A DNA stretch of 62,250 bases. Source: an uncultured Polaribacter sp. GTDB taxonomy: Bacteria > Bacteroidota > Bacteroidia > Flavobacteriales > Flavobacteriaceae. How positions within the stretch are numbered: position 1 is the first letter of the stretch; each line of letters starts with the position of its first letter. Where the stretch lies: positions 1 to 62,250 of the forward strand of contig NZ_CANMVP010000029.1 of assembly GCF_947501385.1 (NCBI RefSeq). Direction: 5' to 3'. A program made the translations under genes and the position numbers. Positions 38,356-46,647 of the stretch are shown here, piece after piece. The notes below the pieces were generated by a model, which saw only the letters and a program-made list of their open reading frames with translations, was not told the origin of the DNA and searched no databases.

Positions 38356-38387
38356 AACTTCAATACTTACTATTGAAGTTTTTTTTA
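38356..38387 (+). terminator. Intrinsic terminator
   Basis: A stem AACTTCAAT / ATTGAAGTT with a 7-nt loop running into a tract of eight T, 54 bp after the small gene. It closes the operon that starts at 33264 and separates it from recG. Confidence 0.9.
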
Positions 38388-38454
38388 TTTACACAACACT
38401 AATATTTTCAATCTCATATGAATTGGTTAATTTTGTGATACAGATATTTTAAAA

Positions 38455-41010
38455 GTGAATTTAGACCATCCAATAACGTATATCAAAGGAGTTAGTGTAC
38501 AAAAAGCAGCGCTTTTGTATGCAGAATTGGGTATCAAAACATGTAATGATTTCCTCCACTTTTTTCCTTTTCGATATATCGATAAAACACAATTTTACGC
38601 AATAAAAGATTTACAACCTAGTTCTTCGGAAGTTCAAATTGTGGGTAAGATTACCAGTGTAAAATTGGTTGCTCAAAAAAGGGGAAGTCGTTTAGTAGCA
38701 GTGTTCCAAGATGCTACAGGAACGATGGAGTTGGTTTGGTTTAAAGGGCAAAAATGGATTAAAGATTCGCTAAAAATAAATGAACCTTATGTGGTGTATG
38801 GGAAACTGAATCACTACAATGGTAGTTTTAGTATTCCACATCCAGAAATGGAATTGGTAACAGGGTACAAGAAGAAATTGCAAACCAAAATGCAGCCAGT
38901 ATATCCTTCCACAGAAAAATTAGCAAATTCTGGGGTTTCTAATAAGTTGATACGAACCTATATGCAGCAATTGTTGCAACAATTTTATGACGGAATTCAA
39001 GAAAGTTTGTCACAAGAAATTATTGCAGATTTTCAACTGATGAAAAAAAGAGATGCCTTATTGAATCTTCATTTCCCGAAAAGTCAAGAACATCTAGCCA
39101 AAGCAGAAAATAGATTAAAATTTGAAGAATTATTCTTTATTCAACTGCAATTATTGCGAAAGAAACTCATCAACAAGACAAAAATAAAAGGATTTATATT
39201 TGAGAATGTAGGTGCTGTTTTTAATGAGTTTTATAGTGATAAATTACCCTTCGACTTAACAAATGCACAAAAAAGAGTTTTAAAAGAAATAAGAAAAGAT
39301 GTTGCTTCTGGTGCACATATGAATCGACTCTTACAAGGTGATGTTGGTTCTGGAAAAACAATTGTTGCACTTCTAGCAATGCTTTTAGCGATTGATAATG
39401 GTTTTCAAGCCACGATTATGGCACCTACAGAAATATTGGCAAGACAACATTATATTGCTGTTTCCCAATTGTTAGAAGGAATGGACATTTCAGTAGATAT
39501 TTTAACGGGTTCTGTTAGAACGAAAAAAAGAAGAGAAATTCACGCGAATTTAGAAGATGGAAGTTTACATATTTTAGTGGGCACGCATGCTTTGCTAGAG
39601 GATAAAGTGCGGTTTAAAAATCTAGGAATTGCCATTATTGATGAGCAACATCGTTTTGGTGTTGCGCAACGTTCAAAATTGTGGGCGAAAGGAGGCCCAC
39701 CTCAATCCTCCCAAAGGGAGGAAGTCCAAACTGTACGCAAAAAATATATGACTGCTCGTCCTTCGACTTACAAATTGATGAAAGCGTTGCAAAAGGATAG
39801 AAAACAGCAAACAACACCTGCAGAGCAAATTCTTTGGGAGCAATTAAAAACTAAAAAATTAGCGCATAAATTTAGAAGACAACATATAGTAGATGAATTT
39901 ATTGTTGATTTTATTTCTATCGAAAAAAAGTTAATTATTGAAGTCGATGGCAAATATCACAATACAAAAGAACAGCAAGAAGCCGACGAGTTAAGAATAA
40001 AAATTTTACAAGAATTAGGGTTCAAAGTCATTCGTTTTACAAACGAAGAAGTAATAGGAAATATAGATGAAACCGTAATAAAGATCATACAAGAATTAGA
40101 GAGAGTAGAAAAACATAGCAGTGAGAGTTCCCTCCATTCGGAAGGGTTAGGGTGGGCACCACCACACATTTTAGTAATGACGGCAACGCCCATTCCTAGA
40201 ACATTGGCCATGTCTGTGTATGGCGATTTAGATATTTCTGTGATTGATGAATTACCTCCAGGAAGAAAGGAAGTAAAAACGGTACATCGTTTTGATAGCA
40301 ACAGGTTGGCTGTTTTTAAATTTATGAAAGATGAAATTGCAAAAGGAAGACAGGTATATATAGTGTATCCGCTAATTGAAGAATCTGAAGCCATGGACTA
40401 TAAAGATTTAATGGATGGCTATGAAAGTGTTTCCAGAGAGTTTCCTCCGCCAGAATATCAAATTAGTATTGTGCATGGAAAAATGAAACCTGCAGATAAA
40501 GAGTTTGAAATGCAACGTTTTGTAAAGGGGGAAACACAAATTATGGTTGCCACAACGGTCATTGAAGTAGGTGTAAATGTACCCAATGCAAGTGTAATGG
40601 TTATTGAAAGTGCAGAACGTTTTGGATTATCTCAATTGCATCAATTAAGAGGAAGAGTGGGTAGAGGTGCAGATCAAAGTTATTGTATTTTATTATCTAG
40701 TTACAAATTATCAGCAGAAGCAAAAACCCGTTTAAAAACCATGGTAGCAACTACAGATGGTTTTAAAATAGCTGAGGTAGATTTAAAATTACGTGGTCCA
40801 GGAAATATTATGGGAACGCAACAAAGTGGTGTTTTAGATCTAAAAATAGCCGATATTGTAAAAGATTCTAAAATTTTAGTTGCTGCAAGAAATACCGCAA
40901 TTTCACTTTTGCAAGAAGATAGTAATTTGTCTAAAGAAGAGAATTTACCCATTAAAAATGCCTATACAAAACTGAGTAAAACTTCAAAAATTTGGAGTAA
41001 TATTAGTTAA
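38455..41010 (+). CDS. recG: RecG ATP-dependent DNA helicase with DUF559 insertion
   Basis: 851 residues from a GTG start (VNLDHPITYIKGV), against about 700 for the family. RecG reverses stalled forks and branch-migrates Holliday junctions. The wedge/OB domain is N-terminal. Helicase motifs: Walker A GDVGSGKT, motif II DEQHRFGVAQR, motif III TATPIPRTLAMS, motif VI QLHQLRGRVGRG. Between motifs II and III, residues about 414-568 are foreign: a DUF559 (Vsr-like, PD-(D/E)XK-fold) domain with TPAEQILWEQL, FRRQH, FIVDF, LIIEVDGKYH and KVIRFTNEEV. Removing it leaves about 697 residues and a normal RecG. The frame is intact across both joins, so the protein is probably made with the insert as a surface domain. 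Confidence 0.93.
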   Translation: MNLDHPITYIKGVSVQKAALLYAELGIKTCNDFLHFFPFRYIDKTQFYAIKDLQPSSSEVQIVGKITSVKLVAQKRGSRLVAVFQDATGTMELVWFKGQKWIKDSLKINEPYVVYGKLNHYNGSFSIPHPEMELVTGYKKKLQTKMQPVYPSTEKLANSGVSNKLIRTYMQQLLQQFYDGIQESLSQEIIADFQLMKKRDALLNLHFPKSQEHLAKAENRLKFEELFFIQLQLLRKKLINKTKIKGFIFENVGAVFNEFYSDKLPFDLTNAQKRVLKEIRKDVASGAHMNRLLQGDVGSGKTIVALLAMLLAIDNGFQATIMAPTEILARQHYIAVSQLLEGMDISVDILTGSVRTKKRREIHANLEDGSLHILVGTHALLEDKVRFKNLGIAIIDEQHRFGVAQRSKLWAKGGPPQSSQREEVQTVRKKYMTARPSTYKLMKALQKDRKQQTTPAEQILWEQLKTKKLAHKFRRQHIVDEFIVDFISIEKKLIIEVDGKYHNTKEQQEADELRIKILQELGFKVIRFTNEEVIGNIDETVIKIIQELERVEKHSSESSLHSEGLGWAPPHILVMTATPIPRTLAMSVYGDLDISVIDELPPGRKEVKTVHRFDSNRLAVFKFMKDEIAKGRQVYIVYPLIEESEAMDYKDLMDGYESVSREFPPPEYQISIVHGKMKPADKEFEMQRFVKGETQIMVATTVIEVGVNVPNASVMVIESAERFGLSQLHQLRGRVGRGADQSYCILLSSYKLSAEAKTRLKTMVATTDGFKIAEVDLKLRGPGNIMGTQQSGVLDLKIADIVKDSKILVAARNTAISLLQEDSNLSKEENLPIKNAYTKLSKTSKIWSNIS
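39695..40157 (+). mobile_element. DUF559-encoding element with inverted repeat ends
   Basis: 463 bp inside recG. The left end (39695-39727) begins GCCCACCTCAATCCTCCC and contains CCTCCCAAAGGGAGG; the right end (40124-40157) reads AGAGTTCCCTCCATTCGGAA then GGGTTAGGGTGGGC. The two ends are inverted copies of one repeat (the reverse complement of the left end reads GGACTTCCTCCCTTTGGGAG then GATTGAGGTGGGC). The interior encodes the DUF559 domain and has its own ATG at 39748. No target duplication is obvious. Free copies of the same repeat lie at 45287-45464. Confidence 0.8.
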
Positions 41011-41023
41011 TTTTTTTCTAATT

Positions 41024-41815
41024 TTATGGAGTAGAAGCTACAGCACCCAAAGTATATAATTGTTCCATAGTAGGAGATGCACTACCACCTGCAGGTTCTA
41101 AAGTAATTCCAAAAGCTTCAGATGCGTTTGTATTCTCAATCGTAAAAATCTTATTAGTATCTGCTGTAAAAGTATCGATAGTTCCTAAACTGGTAGGTGT
41201 TAAAGGACTCATTTTTAAAGACCATACTTGATATACTTTCCCTTTTGGTGGTTCTGGTAGCCCTTTGGCATCTAAGTAAATACTATTGGTTTTCTGATCC
41301 CAATAAACTTTTGCATACGAATTAGGAGCAACTTTTTGTCCTGCTAAAGGAACAGCAATAATGTCCTTATCTCTAAAAACAGTAATTAATTTTTTTGCTG
41401 CGACTAAATTGTTAGAGGCATCTTCAATTTGTTGTTCTAATTGTAATTTTTCTGTGGCAATTTGTTCTTTTAGTTGATTGTTTTGAGAAATAGACCAAAT
41501 GAATGCGCTACCAATAAGAATGGAAGCAGCCCAACCTGTATATTGTAGCCAATTAGATTTCGGTTCTCCAATAGCAAGTACTTTAGTTTGTTTCCTTTCT
41601 ATTGCTTTTTTTATGGGTATAAATACATACGCAGCGTTTTTTGTAGCAGCAGCGGCAGTCAATTTTACAATAGCTTTTTCTATTGATAAAACTTCAGCTA
41701 ATAATTCAGGGTTTTCTTGAATTGCAGCATGCACATCCTCATTCTCTTTTTCTGAGAGTGAACCTGCAACGTACAGTTCTAAAATTCCTGATGCTATGTA
41801 TTCTTTTGTATTCAT
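41024..41815 (-). CDS. Anti-sigma factor, RskA-like
   Basis: 263 residues. A cytoplasmic N-terminal helical domain (about 1-75, YIASGILELYVAGSLSEKE, the sigma-binding region) precedes one membrane helix (about 92-110), a short coiled coil (about 112-145) and a C-terminal RskA-type domain (KVYWDQKTNSIYL, GKVYQVWSLK, ITLEPAGGSASPT). It holds an ECF sigma factor inactive until a signal triggers its cleavage. The sigma gene is directly upstream with a 3-bp gap, as is usual for such pairs. Confidence 0.88.
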   Translation of the reverse strand: MNTKEYIASGILELYVAGSLSEKENEDVHAAIQENPELLAEVLSIEKAIVKLTAAAATKNAAYVFIPIKKAIERKQTKVLAIGEPKSNWLQYTGWAASILIGSAFIWSISQNNQLKEQIATEKLQLEQQIEDASNNLVAAKKLITVFRDKDIIAVPLAGQKVAPNSYAKVYWDQKTNSIYLDAKGLPEPPKGKVYQVWSLKMSPLTPTSLGTIDTFTADTNKIFTIENTNASEAFGITLEPAGGSASPTMEQLYTLGAVASTP

Positions 41816-41818
41816 TTT

Positions 41819-42352
41819 TTAAACTCTGAGCATTGTTCTTAACTCAGTAATACAATTTCTATTTCTTGTTTTAATGGTACCTAAAGGAATGTCTAATTCT
41901 TCTGAGGCTTCTTTTTGCGTAAATCCCTTAAAGTATAATAACTCAATTACAGATTTACATGTATCCCCTAATTTTTTAACAAATTCTCTAAGACCTATGG
42001 TATCTGTAGTATTCTCTAAACTACTATTTGTTTCTAGTATATCTACGAAAAAATCTGAGTTCAGGTTTTGCTTAGCTTGCTTATATTTTTTAGAACGTGT
42101 ATAATCAATCGCAGCATTTCTAGCGATGTTTAAGATCCACGTAAAAAAACGCCCTTTCTTTGATGAGTAAGAATCTGATTTATTCCATGCTTTTATAAAT
42201 ACGTCTTGCGTAATTTCTTGCGCAACAGCATCATTTTTTACAATTGTATTTACAACGCCAGATATACTCTTACAATACATATTGTATAAGTTTTCATAGG
42301 CTTTTACATCTTTTTGTTGAAATTGTAAAACTAAGAGGTCTGTCTTTTCCAT
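41819..42352 (-). CDS. ECF RNA polymerase sigma factor (SigK-like)
   Basis: 177 residues. Region 2 (about 20-95, ITQDVFIKAW and WILNIARNAAIDYTRSKK) recognises the -10 element; region 4 (about 120-172, VIELLYFKGFTQKEASEELDI then PLGTIKTRNR) binds the -35. It is paired with the RskA-like anti-sigma factor, which it precedes by 3 bp. Target genes are not evident. Confidence 0.93.
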   Translation of the reverse strand: MEKTDLLVLQFQQKDVKAYENLYNMYCKSISGVVNTIVKNDAVAQEITQDVFIKAWNKSDSYSSKKGRFFTWILNIARNAAIDYTRSKKYKQAKQNLNSDFFVDILETNSSLENTTDTIGLREFVKKLGDTCKSVIELLYFKGFTQKEASEELDIPLGTIKTRNRNCITELRTMLRV

Positions 42353-42422
42353 TAACGGCTAATATATCAAATAATTTATTGAAATAGAAGGTATTTGTAT
42401 CTAAATAGATTTCACAATAAAT

Positions 42423-43502
42423 TTACAACCTCACAATTTTTTGAACATTATTTTTATTTAAGTAGTTTTTTACAATGGTTTTTGCCAATTCTTTGTCTTC
42501 AATGGGCGTTAAAATAGATTTTAGTATGTCTATGCTGTTCTCTTGATGTGCTAAATTTGTATAACCATACCCAAAAACTTCTTTGTTTTCTATAAGAATA
42601 ATTGCGTGTTCTTCAATTTCTCTTCCTTTTTCGACAATTATAAAATCGTCGATATTAAAATCTTGATATGTGAGCTTTCTTTTTTTGTTAAAATTATATT
42701 TTGGTGTTAACGCTTCTAATTCAATGTAATATTTTAGACGCGTAAAAAGATCATTTCCAGTTTTCTCGTACGTAATTGAAGTGGCTCTATTTTGAATTTT
42801 AATGGCTCTTTTTGACAGTTTTAAAAACAATTTATTTACTTCTGCCTTTACATTTTTTCCACGCCCAATAAAAATTACTTTTCCTTCAGCACCGTGAATG
42901 TAAAACAATCCTGCTTCTTTTGGTACGGCATCTATTAATTTTTGAATCCGCTCTTTTTCAACCCTTTTATCATGATATTTTACAGAAGTTTGAATGATGT
43001 TTTTATTGATATCTTTCTCTAGCAGTAATTTAAACAATTGTACCGTTACTAGTGCATCTCCAGAAGCTCTATGCCTATTTGTCATGGGGATTCCTAAGGC
43101 TCTTGTAAGTTTGCCTAAGCTGTATGAAGGTTGGTCTAAAATAAGTTTTTGACTGAGTTCTACAGTACAAAGTGTATTCCGGTTAAAATCGTATCCTAAT
43201 CTGTCAAATTCTGTGCTTAAAATTCTATAGTCGAAAGTGGTATTATGCGCCACCAAAGTACAATTTTCGGTAATTTCTATAATTCTTTTTGCGACCTCAT
43301 AAAACTTCGGAGCATTTTGTAACATTTTACTGTTAATTCCTGTAAGTTTTACTACAAATTTTTGAATTTCTCTTTCTGGATTTACCAGACTAATAAATTG
43401 ATCAACAACAGCATGTCCGTCGAATTTGTAGATGGCAATTTCTGTAATGCCTTCTTCATTAAATTTACCACCCGTTGTTTCAATGTCTAATATTGCGTAC
43501 AA
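42423..43502 (-). CDS. DEDDh exonuclease fused to a degenerate GIY-YIG domain
   Basis: 359 residues. Residues 1-165 are a DnaQ-like 3'-5' exonuclease with the DEDDh set: D6 and E8 in AILDIETTG, D in NTTFDYRIL, and H/D in HRASGDALVT. Residues about 190-290 match the UvrC-type GIY-YIG fold but with altered signature residues: GLF for GIY, FIG for YIG, and no Arg at the expected place (GKNVKAEVNK). The remaining C-terminus is unassigned. Fusions of this kind (DNA polymerase III epsilon-like plus UvrC N-terminal) are common in bacteria. The exonuclease should be active; the second domain probably only binds DNA. Confidence 0.88.
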   Translation of the reverse strand: MYAILDIETTGGKFNEEGITEIAIYKFDGHAVVDQFISLVNPEREIQKFVVKLTGINSKMLQNAPKFYEVAKRIIEITENCTLVAHNTTFDYRILSTEFDRLGYDFNRNTLCTVELSQKLILDQPSYSLGKLTRALGIPMTNRHRASGDALVTVQLFKLLLEKDINKNIIQTSVKYHDKRVEKERIQKLIDAVPKEAGLFYIHGAEGKVIFIGRGKNVKAEVNKLFLKLSKRAIKIQNRATSITYEKTGNDLFTRLKYYIELEALTPKYNFNKKRKLTYQDFNIDDFIIVEKGREIEEHAIILIENKEVFGYGYTNLAHQENSIDILKSILTPIEDKELAKTIVKNYLNKNNVQKIVRL

Positions 43503-43528
43503 ATTTCTTTTCTTATCTGGGAAAATTA

Positions 43529-44197
43529 CTAATTATAATTTCTACTACCAAAGATAGCGCTTCCAACTCTAATCATAGTACTTCCATTTTCTATGGCTAA
43601 AGGGTAATCTCCACTCATTCCCATCGATAAAATTTCTAGATGGCAATTTTCAGTATCAGATTTTAGTTTTTGGGTATCAAAAAAGTTTTTTAATGCTGAA
43701 AACTCTTCATTTAATTGCGCTGTATTGTCTGTAAATGTTGCCATTCCCATAAAACCCACAATTCGAATATTTTCTAATGCAACCAGTTCTGATGATGATA
43801 AAATAGCTGCTATATCTTCGAAGGAAAGTCCGAATTTTGTTTCTTCTTTGGCAATTTTCGCCTGTAACAAACAAGCAATCACTCTGTCATGCTTTTTCGC
43901 TTGCTTATCGATTTCCTTTAAAGTTGAAAATTTATCAACCCCGTGAATTAAATCTACAAAATGCGCCATATATTTTACCTTATTACTTTGTAAATGACCA
44001 ATCATTTGCCATTTGATATCTTTCGGTAAAGCATCATATTTGTCAACCATTTCCTGAATTTTATTTTCACCAAAAACACGCTGACCAGCATCGTATGCTT
44101 CTTGTAAATCAGCCACAGGTTTGGTTTTAGAAACCGCAACTAAGGTTACGTGTTCAGGAAGGGAATTTTTAATTTTTGATAGGTTTTCTTTGATCAT
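43529..44197 (-). CDS. YggS-family PLP homeostasis protein
   Basis: 222 residues, single-domain TIM-barrel PLP-binding protein. The lysine that holds PLP is in VAVSKTKPV, followed by FGENKIQEMVDKY, WQMIGHLQSNK, and the phosphate-binding C-terminal MGMSGDYPLAIENGSTMIRVG. The family balances free pyridoxal phosphate and has no enzymatic activity. It lies downstream of serA, a PLP-free enzyme, and near serC, which needs PLP. Confidence 0.95.
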   Translation of the reverse strand: MIKENLSKIKNSLPEHVTLVAVSKTKPVADLQEAYDAGQRVFGENKIQEMVDKYDALPKDIKWQMIGHLQSNKVKYMAHFVDLIHGVDKFSTLKEIDKQAKKHDRVIACLLQAKIAKEETKFGLSFEDIAAILSSSELVALENIRIVGFMGMATFTDNTAQLNEEFSALKNFFDTQKLKSDTENCHLEILSMGMSGDYPLAIENGSTMIRVGSAIFGSRNYN

Positions 44198-44211
44198 TTA
44201 TGAGTTTAAAA

Positions 44212-44267
44212 TTCAAGGTTCAAGGTTCAAGGTTCAAAGTTAGATTTCTCTTCCGAAATTTCGGAAG
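44212..44267. repeat. Heptamer tandem repeat and palindrome upstream of yggS
   Basis: Four tandem TTCAAGG units (44212-44239, the last one TTCAAAG), then an 18-bp perfect palindrome CTTCCGAAATTTCGGAAG (44250-44267). Between here and serA, a CATTTCGAAATG palindrome followed on the minus strand by a T run may terminate serA transcripts. Confidence 0.7.
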
Positions 44268-44329
44268 TTTAAAAAAGCTCATTTCGAAATGAAATTTGTT
44301 AAGTTTTTCTATTTAACGAAAATTAATAA

Positions 44330-45283
44330 CTAATTCTTCAACAAAGCTATAATCTGACTCGCTAATTCTGTACCAATTCTGTCTTGTGCTTCTTTTGTAG
44401 CAGCACCAATATGTGGGGTTAAAGAAATATCAGGATTCATTAATAGTTGAACAGCGGGCGTTGGTTCTGTTTCAAAAACATCTAAACCTGCAAATTGCAC
44501 TTTTCCTTCTTCAATGGCGGTTACCAAATCAACTTCATGCAGAATACCACCTCTTGCGGTATTTATAATTCCAACACCATCTTTCATTTTATCAATATCA
44601 ACTTTAGAAATGATATAATCTTGTTGTGTAGGAACATGTAAGGTAATAAAATCTGCTTCTTTTAAAAGTTCCTCTTTAGAAACCGTATCGATGTTAATGG
44701 TAATTTTCTGTCCGTTAAAAAAATCTACAGTAATGGGTGCATTTGTTATGATTTCATCTGTTGCAATCACATGCATTCCTAAACCCAAACCGATTTTTGC
44801 AACTTCTTGACCAATTTTTCCAAAACCAATAATCCCTAGTGTTTTTCCTCTTAATTCTATGCCTTCAGAATAGGCTTTTTTCAATTCTTTAAAACGAGAA
44901 TCTCCTTCTAAGGGCATTTCTCTATTCGAAGAGTGAAGAAATCTCGCCATTCCGAATAAATGTGCAAAAACCAATTCTGCTACAGAACTAGAAGAGGCTG
45001 CAGGCGTATTAATTACGTGTAAACCATTTTCTTCAGCATATGCTACATCGATATTATCCATACCAACGCCGCCACGGCCAATTAATTTTAAACTGGGGCA
45101 AGCTTCTATAAGTTCTTGTCTTACTTGTGTTGCACTTCTTACTAAAATGGCATCTATAGAATTTTCATTGATATAATTTTCTAATTGATTTTGTGCTACT
45201 TTTGTAGTGATTACTTCAAAACCTCCTTTTTCTAAAGCATCTATTCCGCTTTGAGAAACTCCGTCATTTGCTAATATTTTCAT
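44330..45283 (-). CDS. serA: D-3-phosphoglycerate dehydrogenase
   Basis: About 317 residues from MKILANDGVS (ATG at 45283-45281); the open frame extends a few codons further into the repeat at 45287, which is not coding. First step of serine synthesis: 3-phosphoglycerate to 3-phosphohydroxypyruvate with NAD. The Rossmann motif is GIIGFGKIGQEV. Catalytic Arg and His are in NTARGGI and LTPHIGAAT. It is the short form without a regulatory ACT domain, so the usual serine feedback through that domain is absent. serC lies upstream on the same strand, separated by 169 bp of repeats. Confidence 0.93.
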   Translation of the reverse strand: MKILANDGVSQSGIDALEKGGFEVITTKVAQNQLENYINENSIDAILVRSATQVRQELIEACPSLKLIGRGGVGMDNIDVAYAEENGLHVINTPAASSSSVAELVFAHLFGMARFLHSSNREMPLEGDSRFKELKKAYSEGIELRGKTLGIIGFGKIGQEVAKIGLGLGMHVIATDEIITNAPITVDFFNGQKITINIDTVSKEELLKEADFITLHVPTQQDYIISKVDIDKMKDGVGIINTARGGILHEVDLVTAIEEGKVQFAGLDVFETEPTPAVQLLMNPDISLTPHIGAATKEAQDRIGTELASQIIALLKN

Positions 45284-45286
45284 TAT

Positions 45287-45420
45287 CCTATCCCTAACCC
45301 TTTCCAAAGGAAAGGGAACTCTTATGGGTTTTATTTATTATTAATACTATTTTTTTTCTATTCTTTTAAGTTTATTTAACCACAACAGTTCCTTCCCCTT
45401 GGGAAGGTTAGGATGGGATT
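45287..45420. mobile_element. MITE-like element with the ends of the recG insert
   Basis: Left end (45287-45322) CCTATCCCTAACCCTTTCC then AAAGGAAAGGGAACTCT; right end (45387-45420) AGTTCCTTCCCCTTGGGAAG then GTTAGGATGGGATT. They are inverted relative to each other and match the two ends of the DUF559 element at 39695-40157, but enclose only 64 AT-rich bases with no gene. It looks like a deletion derivative. The left end stops 3 bp before the serA ATG and so supplies its leader and ribosome entry region. Confidence 0.65.
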
Positions 45421-45464
45421 AACCACAACATTTCCTTCCCTTTGGAAAGAATTAAAGATGGGAC
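45378..45464. repeat. Tandem 43-bp repeat at the serC 3' end
   Basis: The unit starting AACCACAACAGTTCCTTCCC (45378) is repeated from 45421 (AACCACAACATTTCCTTCCC), both ending in a GATGGGA motif. The second copy runs into serC and provides its stop codon and last residues (KSHL). Confidence 0.75.
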
Positions 45465-46519
45465 TTTTCTAATGTTTGCATTACATCTACCAAAACTTGT
45501 ACGCTGTATAAGGGCAAAGCATTGTACATACTTGCTCTATAACCACCAACACTTCTATGACCATTTAAACCGTTAATTCCTGCTGCTGTCCACATTTTAT
45601 CAAAAGTTTTTTTTAGAGAATCATCAGTTAAATTAAAGGTGGCATTCATGGTACTTCTATCTTCTTTGGCTACGATTCCTTTAAAAAGCGGATTCCGATC
45701 AATTTCATCGTATAAAAGTGCTGCTTTTTTAGTATTTACTTCTTCTATAAATTGAATACCTCCTAAATCTTTCAACCATTGCATTGTTAGCATAGAAACA
45801 TATACAGGAAAAACTGCAGGCGTATTAAACATGCTGTCTTTTTCTATATGTGTTTGATAACTTAGCATCGAAGGAATGTGTCTTTCTACTTTTCCTAGAA
45901 TTTCTTCTTTTACAACCACTAAGGTGGTTCCTGCAGGACCCATGTTTTTTTGCGCCCCAGCATAAATCAAATCGAATTTTTCGAAATCTAACTGACGAGA
46001 AAAAATATCTGAACTCATATCACAAATCAAAGGAACATCGGTTTTTGGAAATTCTTTTATCTGAGTTCCTGCAACTGTATTGTTACTAGTACAGTGAAAA
46101 TAATCTGCATCTGCTGGAATGGTAAAACCTTTAGGAATGTAAGCATAGCCTTTGTCTTTAGAAGAACCTACTTCAATCACTTCTCCGAATGCTTTGGCTT
46201 CTTTAATGGCTTTGTCAGACCAGGTTCCTGTGTTTAAATAGGCTGCTTTTTTATGCAATAAGTTATAAGCTACCATTAAAAATTCTAAACTAGCTCCACC
46301 ATGTAAAAACAAGGCTTTGTATCCTTTGTTTTCAAGACCTAATAATTCTAAAGCCAAAGATCTTGCTTTGTCCATCACAGCAACAAAAGACTTACTTCTA
46401 TGAGAAATTTCTATCAAAGATAAATCGTCGTTATTAAAATTAAGAATGGCATCTGATGCTTTTTGTAAAACTTCTTGCGGCAGAATACAAGGTCCTGCAC
46501 TAAAATTATGTTTTTTCAT
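45452..46519 (-). CDS. serC: Phosphoserine aminotransferase
   Basis: About 355 residues, starting MKKHNFSAGPCILP. Second step of serine synthesis (3-phosphohydroxypyruvate plus glutamate), also used in PLP synthesis. PLP lysine in LIYAGAQKNMGPAG; other family marks are LFLHGGASLEF, YLNTGTWSDKA, and RSTMNATFNL with GLNGHRSVGG near the C-terminus. The last few residues come from a repeat. serA lies downstream on the same strand. Confidence 0.96.
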   Translation of the reverse strand: MKKHNFSAGPCILPQEVLQKASDAILNFNNDDLSLIEISHRSKSFVAVMDKARSLALELLGLENKGYKALFLHGGASLEFLMVAYNLLHKKAAYLNTGTWSDKAIKEAKAFGEVIEVGSSKDKGYAYIPKGFTIPADADYFHCTSNNTVAGTQIKEFPKTDVPLICDMSSDIFSRQLDFEKFDLIYAGAQKNMGPAGTTLVVVKEEILGKVERHIPSMLSYQTHIEKDSMFNTPAVFPVYVSMLTMQWLKDLGGIQFIEEVNTKKAALLYDEIDRNPLFKGIVAKEDRSTMNATFNLTDDSLKKTFDKMWTAAGINGLNGHRSVGGYRASMYNALPLYSVQVLVDVMQTLEKSHL

Positions 46520-46647
46520 ACTTTTTAAGTTCAAAATTTAAAGTTTAATATTCAAAGTTCTCTGTGGAATCTTTGTATATTAATTTGTTTTTGAGATATT
46601 TTGTTAAATTTTTGCGCCCTTTGCAAAAAAACTTTGCGCCTCTGCAT

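Noticed and set aside
39695..40157. Intein in RecG
   Set aside because: There is no Cys or Ser at the left join and no His-Asn followed by Cys/Ser/Thr at the right join, and no Hint-type motifs. The insert is a DUF559 domain between palindromic repeats, so protein splicing is not supported.
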